This document shows, one piece after another, positions 25,218 through 32,888 of a DNA stretch of 64,000 nucleotides (position 1 is its first letter; every line of letters starts with the position of its first letter). Source of the DNA: Aquimarina amphilecti (GTDB lineage: Bacteria > Bacteroidota > Bacteroidia > Flavobacteriales > Flavobacteriaceae). Position numbers and translations under genes: made by a program. The notes beneath the pieces are model-generated. The model had not been told where the DNA came from and did not search any database. It saw only the letters and a list, made by a program, of their open reading frames with translations. Location of the stretch: assembly GCF_900109375.1 (NCBI RefSeq), contig NZ_FOAB01000003.1:62001-126000 (forward strand), read 5' to 3'.

Positions 25218-25814
25218 ATGAAAAGAAAAAAAATGAATAGCTTATTATTAGTGATAGGATTGATTTTAGCAATTTGGATAACTCTTTCCATTGTTGTAAG
25301 AAAGAAAGGAGCAGAAAGAATAGCAATTATAGGTTCGTCGATTAATGAATATAAAGCACTAATTATTTATGATCCTGATCCAATTTACAACCTAGACGAA
25401 AAGATTAGTCGGTCATTTGCCAAAGGGTTAGCTGAAAATGAATGGTTATCAATACTATCAACTGTAGCTGCTGCTAAAGAGATAAGAGAAAAAGAACAAT
25501 TTGATCTTTATGTATTTTGTGCGAACACTTATAATTGGGCTCCTGATAAAGCAATAAGAGATTACGTTAACAACGACAACCATCTAAAAGAAAAAAAAGT
25601 AGTTGCAATTACTTTAGGAAGTGGAGCTACAAAAAGATCACAACGAATACTTGAAGAATTAATAAAAGAAAAAGGAGGAAGATTAATAGATTCTAGAGAA
25701 TATTGGTTAATGAAACCTAATAACAAATCAAAAACCAAAAGATCTAATATTAAGATTGCTGTAGAGATGGCAAATACTTTTGGAAAAGAAATTGCTAAAA
25801 AAATTAAAAATTAA
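25218..25814 (+). CDS. membrane-anchored flavodoxin-like protein
   Basis: 198 residues: one N-terminal membrane segment (MNSLLLVIGLILAIWITLSIVV) and a flavodoxin-like alpha/beta domain (KALIIYDPDPIYNLDEKISRSFAKGLAE ... FDLYVFCANTYNWAPDKAIRDYV... KKVVAITLGSGATKRSQRILEELIKEKGG). The usual T/S-x-TGNT FMN-phosphate loop is replaced by DPDPIYN, so FMN binding is uncertain. Located between a box-4-controlled gene and hpf; a redox or stress role is possible. Confidence 0.62.
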   Translation: MKRKKMNSLLLVIGLILAIWITLSIVVRKKGAERIAIIGSSINEYKALIIYDPDPIYNLDEKISRSFAKGLAENEWLSILSTVAAAKEIREKEQFDLYVFCANTYNWAPDKAIRDYVNNDNHLKEKKVVAITLGSGATKRSQRILEELIKEKGGRLIDSREYWLMKPNNKSKTKRSNIKIAVEMANTFGKEIAKKIKN

Positions 25815-25826
25815 AATTACTTACTT

Positions 25827-26129
25827 ATGAAAGCAAACATTCAATTCGTACAAATGCCAACAAGTGAATATATGGAAGGTTATGTGCAAGAAAAATTAGA
25901 AAAATTATATAAAAAATATGATTGGATCATTAAATCAGATGTATTTTTCAAAAAAGAAAACGACCCTAAAGGAAATGGAAAAATCTGTGATGTAGAATTA
26001 AGTTTACCAGGCCCTAAAATATATGCTACCTCTAATGAGAAAAATTTTGAGTTAGCTGTTAAAGAAACTATTAGTGATCTAGAAAAACAACTCAAAAAAA
26101 GGAAGCAAGAAATGAAACCATATATTTAA
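25827..26129 (+). CDS. hpf: ribosome hibernation promoting factor (HPF/RaiA family), short form
   Basis: 100 residues with the HPF fold (MKANIQFVQMPTSEYMEGYVQEKLEKLYKKYDWIIKSDVFF ... ELAVKETISDLEKQLKKRK). Short HPF or RaiA binds the decoding centre of idle 70S ribosomes and protects them in stationary phase or under stress. It lies 12 bp after the flavodoxin-like gene, probably in the operon led by FNR box 4, which would couple ribosome hibernation to low oxygen. A strong hairpin follows. Confidence 0.88.
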   Translation: MKANIQFVQMPTSEYMEGYVQEKLEKLYKKYDWIIKSDVFFKKENDPKGNGKICDVELSLPGPKIYATSNEKNFELAVKETISDLEKQLKKRKQEMKPYI

Positions 26130-26151
26130 ACAATAATCATTTAAATATATA

Positions 26152-26207
26152 GTAGAAATTTTTAGAGCATATTGGAGACATCTTTAATATGCTCTAAAAA
26201 TTTCTAC
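26152..26207 (+). terminator. 22-bp perfect inverted repeat after hpf
   Basis: 26152-26173 and 26186-26207 are exact reverse complements (22 bp) around a 12-nt loop (GGAGACATCTTT). It lies 22 bp after the hpf stop. There is no T-run on the plus strand, so it may stabilise the mRNA end or end transcription by another route; a small transposon relic is another possibility. Confidence 0.65.
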
Positions 26208-26297
26208 AAAAAAACATACCTAAACATATTTTTTTTTCAATTAAATGAAATAAAATCATTAAAATTAAAACTCAGAAATTGGATGTGTTTTTCGGCA

Positions 26298-27179
26298 CTA
26301 TTTTTTTGATTTTGATTTTCTAAACCCATAGAAAAGCTGTCCAAAAAAGTTTTTAGGCACTTTCTCATCTCCAGGAAAACCTATTTCGATAGTACCACTA
26401 TTTTCTGGTATATAATTCGTTTTAAAAATATAATCCCAGATACTTAAACTAATACCGAAATTAACACCATAAGAATCTTTCGGTAGTGCATAAGAGTGAT
26501 GGTATAAATGCATAACTGGATTATTTAAAATATACTTCATAGGCCCCCAAGTAACCTTAATATTTGCGTGGTTAAAATGCCCTATAGTAATAGCTACGAA
26601 ATGTACAATATAGGCTTGCTCCGGTTCAAAACCTCCTAGAATCATTACTCCAATAGTTTTCAAAGGCTTATAAAATATATTTTCCATCCAATGATATCTA
26701 AGATGAGCCGCAAAACCCATTTCCTTGACTGAATGATGAATCTTATGAAATCTCCAAAGAAATGGATATTTATGAAGTAGTACATGGGTAAACCACTGTA
26801 CAAAATCCAAGATGATAAAGAAGACTATTAATTGTCCCCACATTGGTAAATCAGAAATATCTAAAAGTGTCAAACTTTTAGCTGATATTCCAACATCCGC
26901 GAAAAACACAGCAATAAGTTGATAGAACCCACTAATTACAATCGCAAAAACGAAAAAATTGAAGAACATATAAACCCCATCTAACCAAAAGTCTTTTCTA
27001 AAAACAGATTGTTCTTTTCTCCAAGGAAATAGTACTTCCAAACTCCAAACCAGCAATGAAATTCCTATCAGACCCCAGAAATAATTTGTATACCACGGTA
27101 CTTCTAATAGTATTGAATTCCAGGTCCACTGGATATTATTGATAAAAGCATCAATAAAGGCATTGATATACTTCTCCAT
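26298..27179 (-). CDS. sterol desaturase/fatty acid hydroxylase superfamily protein
   Basis: 293 residues with four membrane segments and the di-iron histidine motifs: HVLLHK, FHKIHHS and HLYHHSYALPKDSYGVNFG. The superfamily includes sterol and carotenoid hydroxylases; the flavobacterial members often modify lipids or carotenoids with O2. Substrate unknown. Monocistronic; no regulatory box was found in the 179-bp upstream gap. Confidence 0.86.
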   Translation of the reverse strand: MEKYINAFIDAFINNIQWTWNSILLEVPWYTNYFWGLIGISLLVWSLEVLFPWRKEQSVFRKDFWLDGVYMFFNFFVFAIVISGFYQLIAVFFADVGISAKSLTLLDISDLPMWGQLIVFFIILDFVQWFTHVLLHKYPFLWRFHKIHHSVKEMGFAAHLRYHWMENIFYKPLKTIGVMILGGFEPEQAYIVHFVAITIGHFNHANIKVTWGPMKYILNNPVMHLYHHSYALPKDSYGVNFGISLSIWDYIFKTNYIPENSGTIEIGFPGDEKVPKNFFGQLFYGFRKSKSKK

Positions 27180-27358
27180 AGCATAAAATTTTATAGAATA
27201 ACGGATACTATTCTGTCGTCTAAAACATTAAAACATTTCTTTTCCTACCTCATCTAATCAACGAAATAATTTCACAGCTTAAAAGTATAAAAAGTGAATA
27301 CTTCTTTCAGTAACTTATGTTACAATATATAAATACAGAAAAACCATCTTTATAAAAA

Positions 27359-27631
27359 CTAATAACGAATTTCAAACATTGTATAAGGTAAAACATCACC
27401 TTCTTCTATAGAAACATCAGTAACTTCAGCCAATTCTGGTCCTTTACCACACCAATCTAAGAATGTTTTTAGTTGTGTCTTATTCCCTTCAACCTCTATA
27501 TAAACATTACCATCTGACATATTCTTTACAATTCCTCTTACATCTAATTTCCATGCTTTTTCTAAGGTGCTTTTTCTGTACCAAACTCCTTGCACTTTTC
27601 CTTTTACAACTATATTATAATGTTTGACCAT
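27359..27631 (-). CDS. acyP: acylphosphatase
   Basis: 90 residues, full length. It hydrolyses acyl phosphates such as 1,3-bisphosphoglycerate or carbamoyl phosphate. Motifs: GKVQGVWYRKST with catalytic Arg19 and ...VRGIVKNMSDGNVYIEVEG with Asn37. Single gene between the hydroxylase-like gene and the uspA region. Confidence 0.95.
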   Translation of the reverse strand: MVKHYNIVVKGKVQGVWYRKSTLEKAWKLDVRGIVKNMSDGNVYIEVEGNKTQLKTFLDWCGKGPELAEVTDVSIEEGDVLPYTMFEIRY

Positions 27632-27751
27632 ATTACTTTGTCATTAAAACTTCAATATTATACAATATACCTAAAGTTTAAAGCAACTATAAAACATTTA
27701 ACTAATCTTACTAAATATTCATGATACTAAAACTATCATGAATTGTAAGTA

Positions 27752-27794
27752 TGAGAATTATCATATTAATTAATCTAAACATCTTCTACTTTTG
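27752..27794 (+). promoter_or_regulatory. FNR/CRP-type box 5 and promoter of uspA
   Basis: TGAGAATTATCA (27752-27763; G at the fourth base) with the perfect -7 box TACTTTTG (27787-27794) centred 33 bp downstream. A second inverted repeat, CATGATA-CTAAAAC-TATCATG (27720-27740), lies just upstream and may be another operator. Confidence 0.72.
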
Positions 27795-27814
27795 ATTTTG
27801 TAAAACAATTAGAT

Positions 27815-28651
27815 ATGAAAAAAATTCTTGTTCCAATAGACTTTTCTGAGAATTCAGAATATGCATTACGTGTTGCAGCTTCAATCGCAAAGCAACAAAA
27901 AGCTGAAATTATCGTGCTACACATGCTTGGTTTATCCGAAGCAATCTTAACTAAAGACGAAGCACAAGAAACTGCTGAAGCCATTTATTATTTAAAACTT
28001 GCCGAAAAAAGATTTAGTACATTTTTAAATAAAGATTTCCTAAATGGAATTAAAGTAACAGAAACAGTACAAAACTATAAGATATTTAGCGAACTAAATG
28101 AAGTCGCAAAGGAAAACAATGTAGATCTTATCGTTATGGGCTCTCATGGAAGCAGCGGATTAAGTGAAGTATTCGTTGGATCGAATACCGAAAAAGTGGT
28201 TCGTACTTCTGATGTTCCTGTGTTAGTAATTAAACATAAGATTGATGAATTTATAATTAAGGAAGCTGTCTTTGCTTGTGATTTTAAAATAGAAAACATC
28301 AAAGCTTATAATAAAGCAAAAAGATTGTTTGAATTATTAGATGCTACATTACACTTAGTTTATGTAAACTTACCAGGTGATCGATTTAGGAATTCTAATC
28401 AAATTGAAAAACGAATTAAAGACTTTCTTTTTAAGGCGGATTCTGGAAATTTAGAGAATTTTGAAAATGTATATGTCCAAAATGATTATTCTGTCGAAAG
28501 TGGAATTTTTAACTATTGTAAAAAAGTACACGCTGATATTATTGGAATACCAACTCATGGAAGACAAGGAATATCACACTTTTTTAATGGAAGTATTGGA
28601 GAAGATATAGCAAATCACGCTAATGAACCCGTTATTACGTTTAAGATTTAG
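27815..28651 (+). CDS. universal stress protein, two-domain (UspA)
   Basis: 278 residues containing two Usp folds. The first domain keeps the ATP-binding motif (MGSHGSSGLSEVFVGSNTEKVV), the second has a partial one (GIPTHGRQGISHFFNGSIGEDIA). Usp proteins help survival under starvation and oxygen stress. Monocistronic with its own FNR-type box; a hairpin terminator follows. Confidence 0.9.
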   Translation: MKKILVPIDFSENSEYALRVAASIAKQQKAEIIVLHMLGLSEAILTKDEAQETAEAIYYLKLAEKRFSTFLNKDFLNGIKVTETVQNYKIFSELNEVAKENNVDLIVMGSHGSSGLSEVFVGSNTEKVVRTSDVPVLVIKHKIDEFIIKEAVFACDFKIENIKAYNKAKRLFELLDATLHLVYVNLPGDRFRNSNQIEKRIKDFLFKADSGNLENFENVYVQNDYSVESGIFNYCKKVHADIIGIPTHGRQGISHFFNGSIGEDIANHANEPVITFKI

Positions 28652-28688
28652 GAATACGTAAATATTAAATGTAATGTGAATATAAAGT

Positions 28689-28728
28689 CTTCTGAAAAAA
28701 GGTATCTTCAGAAGGCTTGTTTTTTTTA
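28689..28728 (+). terminator. terminator after uspA
   Basis: CTTCTGAA / TTCAGAAG stem with a 10-nt loop followed by GCTTG and eight T. On the other side the deoD gene ends at 28726. Confidence 0.8.
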
Positions 28729-29424
28729 TAAGATACCTAAAGCTATTTCAACCATTTTGCTAAAAGTAGTTTCTCTTTCTTCAGAGGAAGTTCTTTCTCC
28801 GGTAACTAAAGAATCAGAAATAGTTAAAATTGCTAGTGCTTTTACATTAAATTTTGCTGCAATTGTATACAAACCTGCCGCTTCCATTTCGACACAAAGC
28901 ACCCCATATTCTGCCCATTTTTTATAGGAATCAAAGTCATCTTCATAGAATTCATCTGCAGATAATACATTTCCTGCTTTTATGGGAATACTATGTTCGC
29001 CAGCATACTTGACAGCTTTCATTAACAAATCGAAATCTGCTGTTGGAGAATAATCTGAGTTGATAAATCTAGAATTATTAATTCCAGAGGTAGAAGAAGC
29101 TGCCATGGCTATCACAATATCTCTTAGTTTAACTTCCTTCTGATAAGATCCTGAGGATCCTACTCTAATTAAGTTTTTTACTCCAAAATCATTTATCAAT
29201 TCGTGACAATAGATTAATGAAGACGGAATACCCATTCCAGTTCCTTGTATAGAAACCTTTTTTCCTTTATAAGTTCCTGTATATCCAAACATACCACGCA
29301 CTTCATTATAACATACTGAATTATCTAAAAATGTTTCTGCAATCCATTTTGCCCTCATAGGATCTCCTGGCAACAAAACAGTTTCTGCTACCTCACCTCT
29401 CTTTGCTGCGATATGTGTACTCAT
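28726..29424 (-). CDS. deoD: purine-nucleoside phosphorylase
   Basis: 232 residues, hexameric PNP family. It splits purine nucleosides with phosphate into base and ribose 1-phosphate. Motifs: HIAAKRGEVAETVLLPGDPMRAKWIAE, GMGIPS, RVGSSGS, VEMEAAGLYTIAAKF, and TISD for the base-binding Asp. Last gene of the box-6 operon together with deoC, six bases apart. Confidence 0.96.
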   Translation of the reverse strand: MSTHIAAKRGEVAETVLLPGDPMRAKWIAETFLDNSVCYNEVRGMFGYTGTYKGKKVSIQGTGMGIPSSLIYCHELINDFGVKNLIRVGSSGSYQKEVKLRDIVIAMAASSTSGINNSRFINSDYSPTADFDLLMKAVKYAGEHSIPIKAGNVLSADEFYEDDFDSYKKWAEYGVLCVEMEAAGLYTIAAKFNVKALAILTISDSLVTGERTSSEERETTFSKMVEIALGIL

Positions 29425-29430
29425 AAGCGA

Positions 29431-30075
29431 TTATTTTGAAGCTACCAAAGCTACTCCAGAAGAAGTACCTAATCGAGAAACTCCCATATTGATATATTGC
29501 ACTGCGGTTTTGGCATCTCTAATTCCACCTGAAGCTTTTATCTGGATTGCATCCATCGCAATCTCCTTCATTAACTTTATATCTCCTAATGTTGCTCCTC
29601 CTCCTCCAAAACCGGTAGATGTTTTTATAAAATCCGCACCTGCATCAATAGATAATTGGCAAGCGATTTTCTTTTCCTCTTCGGTAAGATAACTATTCTC
29701 CAAAATTACTTTTAGTATATTATCTCCAATGGCTTTTTTGATCAAAGCAATTTCATCCTGAACAATTTTATGATAGCCCGACTTAAGTAATCCTATATTC
29801 AGCACCATATCGATTTCATTTGCACCATCATCAATACACTGTTTAGCCTCGAAGACCTTAGCTTTAGTAGTCATGGCACCTAAAGGAAATCCAACTACGG
29901 CTGCAATTTTTATATCTGATTTCATTAATTCACTACAGGCTAAACCTACATAAGCACCATTTACACATACCGAATAAAAATCATATTCTCTCGCTTCTGC
30001 ACATAATTTCTTTATGTCATCTACAGTAGCTGTTGCTTTTAAAAAAGTATGATCTATATACCGATTAAGTTCCAT
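29431..30075 (-). CDS. deoC: deoxyribose-phosphate aldolase
   Basis: 214 residues, TIM barrel class I aldolase that splits deoxyribose 5-phosphate into glyceraldehyde 3-phosphate and acetaldehyde. Motifs: IDHTFLKATATVDDIKKLC, EIDMVLNIG, KVILENSYL, and FIKTSTGFGGGGATL containing the Schiff-base Lys. Between trx and deoD; salvages nucleosides. Confidence 0.96.
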   Translation of the reverse strand: MELNRYIDHTFLKATATVDDIKKLCAEAREYDFYSVCVNGAYVGLACSELMKSDIKIAAVVGFPLGAMTTKAKVFEAKQCIDDGANEIDMVLNIGLLKSGYHKIVQDEIALIKKAIGDNILKVILENSYLTEEEKKIACQLSIDAGADFIKTSTGFGGGGATLGDIKLMKEIAMDAIQIKASGGIRDAKTAVQYINMGVSRLGTSSGVALVASK

Positions 30076-30078
30076 TGC

Positions 30079-30378
30079 TTACTTATTTGTATTTATAATA
30101 TGAATGATATCGGATTTTTGCAAAACTCCCGATTGTCGCCAAAGTTGTTTTCCTTCTTTAAAAAGTAACATCGTAGGTACTCCTCTAACTTGATATCTAG
30201 CTGCTAATGGTTGATTTTTATCCACATCAATTTTTACAATTTTTATAGCCGTTCCTAATTCCTCTTTCACCTCTTTCAAAATAGGAGCTAATGTTTTACA
30301 CGGACCACACCAATCGGCATAAAAATCTACTAGTACAGGCGTATTAGAATCTATAATATTACTAAAGCTATCTTTCAT
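30079..30378 (-). CDS. thioredoxin
   Basis: 99 residues, single thioredoxin domain with the active site WCGPCK (Cys24, Cys27) and the cis-proline VPTMLLF. It reduces protein disulfides in the cytoplasm; no signal peptide. It overlaps the upstream membrane protein gene by 4 bp. Confidence 0.94.
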   Translation of the reverse strand: MKDSFSNIIDSNTPVLVDFYADWCGPCKTLAPILKEVKEELGTAIKIVKIDVDKNQPLAARYQVRGVPTMLLFKEGKQLWRQSGVLQKSDIIHIINTNK

Positions 30379-31010
30379 TTTTGATTTTCTTTTATTAATT
30401 TAAAATACTCTTTTTTTGCATAAACATATTCATAATATTTAAAAGAATATAATATCCACCCAAAAGTGATCATAAATATCCCTCGTTGATATATTCCTCT
30501 ATAATCAGAATGAATAAACATCAAAAAAGACCCTATTAAAGTAATTATACCCACGAATAAAGCCATCAACTTTTGACTCCTCCATCTTGCAGCGAAACTA
30601 ATGACTAAAGAATATGCACAAAATGAAATACCAGTAATAATAGAAAATACAGAATGTATTTCATTTTGAAAAGAATCAAAAACGAGCTTTCGATCTATGG
30701 GAGCAGATAAAAATATTGCAGATAATACAAGAGAGAGACAAAAAACAAGTAATATCAATAACTGAACACGTTGCTTTTGTAATATCCTGAAACCATTAAC
30801 AAAGCTTATCAAACCAAGTAAAATAAGAACAAAGTTCATGATCCAGTTATACGGAGTTTTTTGTGCTCCTAGTTCATATAAAGTGTGTTTTGATATCGAA
30901 TATTCAGGATCAGAAAAAAAAGGCAATATAAATGCTATTACTATCAGGGTAATATACAACCCACATAAAAAAGGGTGATCCTTATACTGCTTTTTTCTAT
31001 AACCTTTCAT
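30375..31010 (-). CDS. membrane protein with six hydrophobic segments, DUF998-like
   Basis: 211 residues with about six hydrophobic segments. Patterns resemble DUF998-type membrane proteins (Y.LGAQKTPYNWIMNFVLILLGLISF ... FSIITGISFCAYSLVISF), but I would not assign a function. It overlaps the genes on both sides by 4 bp, so it belongs to the operon between the lipoprotein and thioredoxin. Confidence 0.65.
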   Translation of the reverse strand: MKGYRKKQYKDHPFLCGLYITLIVIAFILPFFSDPEYSISKHTLYELGAQKTPYNWIMNFVLILLGLISFVNGFRILQKQRVQLLILLVFCLSLVLSAIFLSAPIDRKLVFDSFQNEIHSVFSIITGISFCAYSLVISFAARWRSQKLMALFVGIITLIGSFLMFIHSDYRGIYQRGIFMITFGWILYSFKYYEYVYAKKEYFKLIKENQK

Positions 31011-31894
31011 CCTATTAATGGCTTATTATTATACTTTTTTATAAGATGAATAACATCATTTATTGGAACTTCTATAGCATATGTTCCGGTATATGAAGGA
31101 CAGATAATACAGTCGTCAAAATAAAATTTAATAACATCTTCCGTAATAACAAAATTGTTTTTATAAACCTTAAAGTCTTCCTTAGATAATTCCCAGCATT
31201 CATAATATAAGTCTCCAGAATTTATTCCGTCAGATATCACAGTATTAATAGTACTTAGTAATTCACTTTCGGAATCATCAATAAAAAAATCGTCATAATA
31301 TAGAAATCCATGATTCTCTAAATCGTAATTAAGACACTCGAACATATAGGTGGAATGTTTCATCCCAGAATAATAATTCTCTTTATAGAGTAGCACACTG
31401 ATAAGCTGTTGTTTTACCGTGTATATTTTATAATCAATAATTCGTTTATCCATGCACCTGCCAATTGCTAGAGAATCACAGAATAGGACCTTATCTTCTA
31501 AAATTTCATTTTCCGTAGCTTCAATATTTAAATAGTTTTCTGTCAGAAAATCATTAAATACGGCATTATTCTCATCCATATTCTCATTTAGGTAAGGATA
31601 TTTATAATCCAAAATATACACGTCTTCAGCTTTATAGAATTGCTTATCTATAACCAGTTCCTGTAATTTATGTTCATCATCTTTTGTAGAGATAAGACGC
31701 TCTACTTTTGTTGATTTTGTTTTTTCCTGATGTAGCTCTTGTTGCTCTTCTAATACATACTGTATACTATCTTCACTTAGAGTATTATCTTTTTCTATCT
31801 GTGTAGTGTAGGTTTCAGGTTTTTCTTTGATCTGAGTTTTATTGTTACAAGCTATTAAGCTTAACATCATAAAACTGGTAATTAGCGTTCTCAT
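31007..31894 (-). CDS. DUF3298-type lipoprotein
   Basis: 295 residues. Signal peptide with lipobox (MLSLIACNN), a polar linker rich in Glu/Gln/Lys, then a domain with the RsiV/PdaC DUF3298-like pattern (YYSGMKHSTYMFECLNYDLENHGFLYYDDFFIDDSESELLSTI). Such domains occur in cell-wall-linked proteins and anti-sigma factors; here it would face the periplasm. First gene of the five-gene box-6 operon (lipoprotein, membrane protein, thioredoxin, deoC, deoD). Confidence 0.75.
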   Translation of the reverse strand: MRTLITSFMMLSLIACNNKTQIKEKPETYTTQIEKDNTLSEDSIQYVLEEQQELHQEKTKSTKVERLISTKDDEHKLQELVIDKQFYKAEDVYILDYKYPYLNENMDENNAVFNDFLTENYLNIEATENEILEDKVLFCDSLAIGRCMDKRIIDYKIYTVKQQLISVLLYKENYYSGMKHSTYMFECLNYDLENHGFLYYDDFFIDDSESELLSTINTVISDGINSGDLYYECWELSKEDFKVYKNNFVITEDVIKFYFDDCIICPSYTGTYAIEVPINDVIHLIKKYNNKPLIG

Positions 31895-31914
31895 AGGATA
31901 CTTTTTATTTTATA

Positions 31915-31957
31915 TAAATGTAATAGGGCTACTTCTTAAAAAATATGATATCCATCA
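31915..31957 (-). promoter_or_regulatory. FNR/CRP-type box 6 and promoter of the lipoprotein-trx-deoCD operon
   Basis: TGATATCCATCA (31946-31957) with the minus-strand -7 box TACATTTA (31915-31922) centred 33 bp downstream. Confidence 0.7.
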
Positions 31958-31971
31958 GTTATATGGACATA

Positions 31972-32004
31972 AAAAAACGGGCATCATCATATGAAACCCG
32001 TTTC
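31972..32004 (-). terminator. terminator of the 32030-32314 gene
   Basis: On the minus strand AAACGGG and CCCGTTT pair around a 15-nt loop and are followed by a T-run. Confidence 0.82.
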
Positions 32005-32029
32005 TAATTAAGTGTTATATGTAAAAATA

Positions 32030-32314
32030 TCAAAACAAACTATTTCCAATAATTAGTAAACTATTAACTAGTAGACTTACGATCAATAGATCTAATACTA
32101 ATTTAGGCTTCTGAACTGTTAATATCGCAGCATTATGAGCACTACAAACGGATACCGTTAAAAATACTAGAAGCATTTGTATAAAACCATTACCTCCTAA
32201 TAAGGTGGTCATAATTGCAATGGAGCCTAAACAAGTAGATGCAATAATTGCTAAAGCGGAATATCCTATATAATTCTCAGAAAAATCAGCATTAATTTTC
32301 GCGTAAAATGTCAT
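32030..32314 (-). CDS. small membrane protein, 94 aa
   Basis: Three hydrophobic stretches (GYSALAIIASTCLGSIAIMTTLL, GFIQMLLVFLTVSVCSAHNAAIL, LVLDLLIVSLLVNSLLIIGNSLF). I do not recognise the family with confidence. Own promoter with FNR-type box 7 and own terminator, so it is a dedicated member of the regulon. Confidence 0.65.
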   Translation of the reverse strand: MTFYAKINADFSENYIGYSALAIIASTCLGSIAIMTTLLGGNGFIQMLLVFLTVSVCSAHNAAILTVQKPKLVLDLLIVSLLVNSLLIIGNSLF

Positions 32315-32338
32315 AATAATTAATTTTTAAATTCAGAG

Positions 32339-32381
32339 TAAAACTAAAGGTGTTTTACATATTAAAATATGATAAAAATCA
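32339..32381 (-). promoter_or_regulatory. FNR/CRP-type box 7 and promoter
   Basis: TGATAAAAATCA (32370-32381) with the minus-strand -7 box TAGTTTTA (32339-32346) centred 33 bp downstream. The box overlaps the last codons of nothing coding; the next gene ends at 32379. Confidence 0.7.
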
Positions 32382-32783
32382 GTTCTCAAAAATTAACCGA
32401 AGCTTTCCTAGCATCATTAATTCTGATTTATTTTTACCAGAAAAAGCACTTGCAATACTATTAGATGTATTCCAAACCAATTTCTTTACGTTATCCGTAA
32501 AAAGTGATTTATTTTCTAAATAAAAATCTTCGAATTCGTAAAAGCTGTCTTCTGCAACAAGTTCTTTATAATCTAACCAATCAAAGACAATTTCAATCTG
32601 GAAAGCAGCATCTGCTCCAAACTCATCTTCTAAATCATCAATATCTAACCAAGCTGATTTCACTATTTTTTTTAAGGTTGTATATTCAGATTCACGTACT
32701 ACTTTATCAGAAGCGGCAATAGCATAAAACAATTTGCCTAAATTTTGATAAAAACTAATTCCTATGTTTTGAGCTGCATTCAT
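32379..32783 (-). CDS. TerB-like helical protein
   Basis: 134 residues, all helical. The start (YQNLGKLFYAIAASDKVVRESEYTTLKKIVKSAW) matches the tellurite-resistance TerB/DjlA-type acidic helical bundle. No catalytic motif. Function unknown; TerB-like proteins have been linked with metal and envelope stress. Its promoter shares FNR-type box 8 with the divergent kinase gene and has a perfect -7 box at 33 bp. Its stop codon falls on the last two bases of box 7. Confidence 0.7.
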   Translation of the reverse strand: MNAAQNIGISFYQNLGKLFYAIAASDKVVRESEYTTLKKIVKSAWLDIDDLEDEFGADAAFQIEIVFDWLDYKELVAEDSFYEFEDFYLENKSLFTDNVKKLVWNTSNSIASAFSGKNKSELMMLGKLRLIFEN

Positions 32784-32809
32784 TTTACTATTTTTTTTTG
32801 TTTATTTAA

Positions 32810-32884
32810 CAAAAGTAACATCTCACATTCACCTTTTTTATGACAAAAATCAGTTCTCAAAATGAGGCAAATTGACTATTTTTG
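32810..32884. promoter_or_regulatory. FNR/CRP-type box 8, shared by divergent promoters
   Basis: TGACAAAAATCA (32841-32852). On the minus strand the perfect -7 box TACTTTTG (32810-32817) is 33 bp away and serves the TerB-like gene. On the plus strand TATTTTTG (32877-32884) is 34 bp away and serves the kinase-regulator operon. Confidence 0.78.
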
Positions 32885-32888
32885 AGAA

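Noticed and set aside
28676..28927. 83-codon plus-strand frame overlapping the deoD end
   Set aside because: It runs through the uspA terminator and antisense to conserved deoD codons.
29489..29692. Plus-strand frame inside deoC with a proline run
   Set aside because: It is the antisense of the glycine-rich FGGGGATL loop of deoC.
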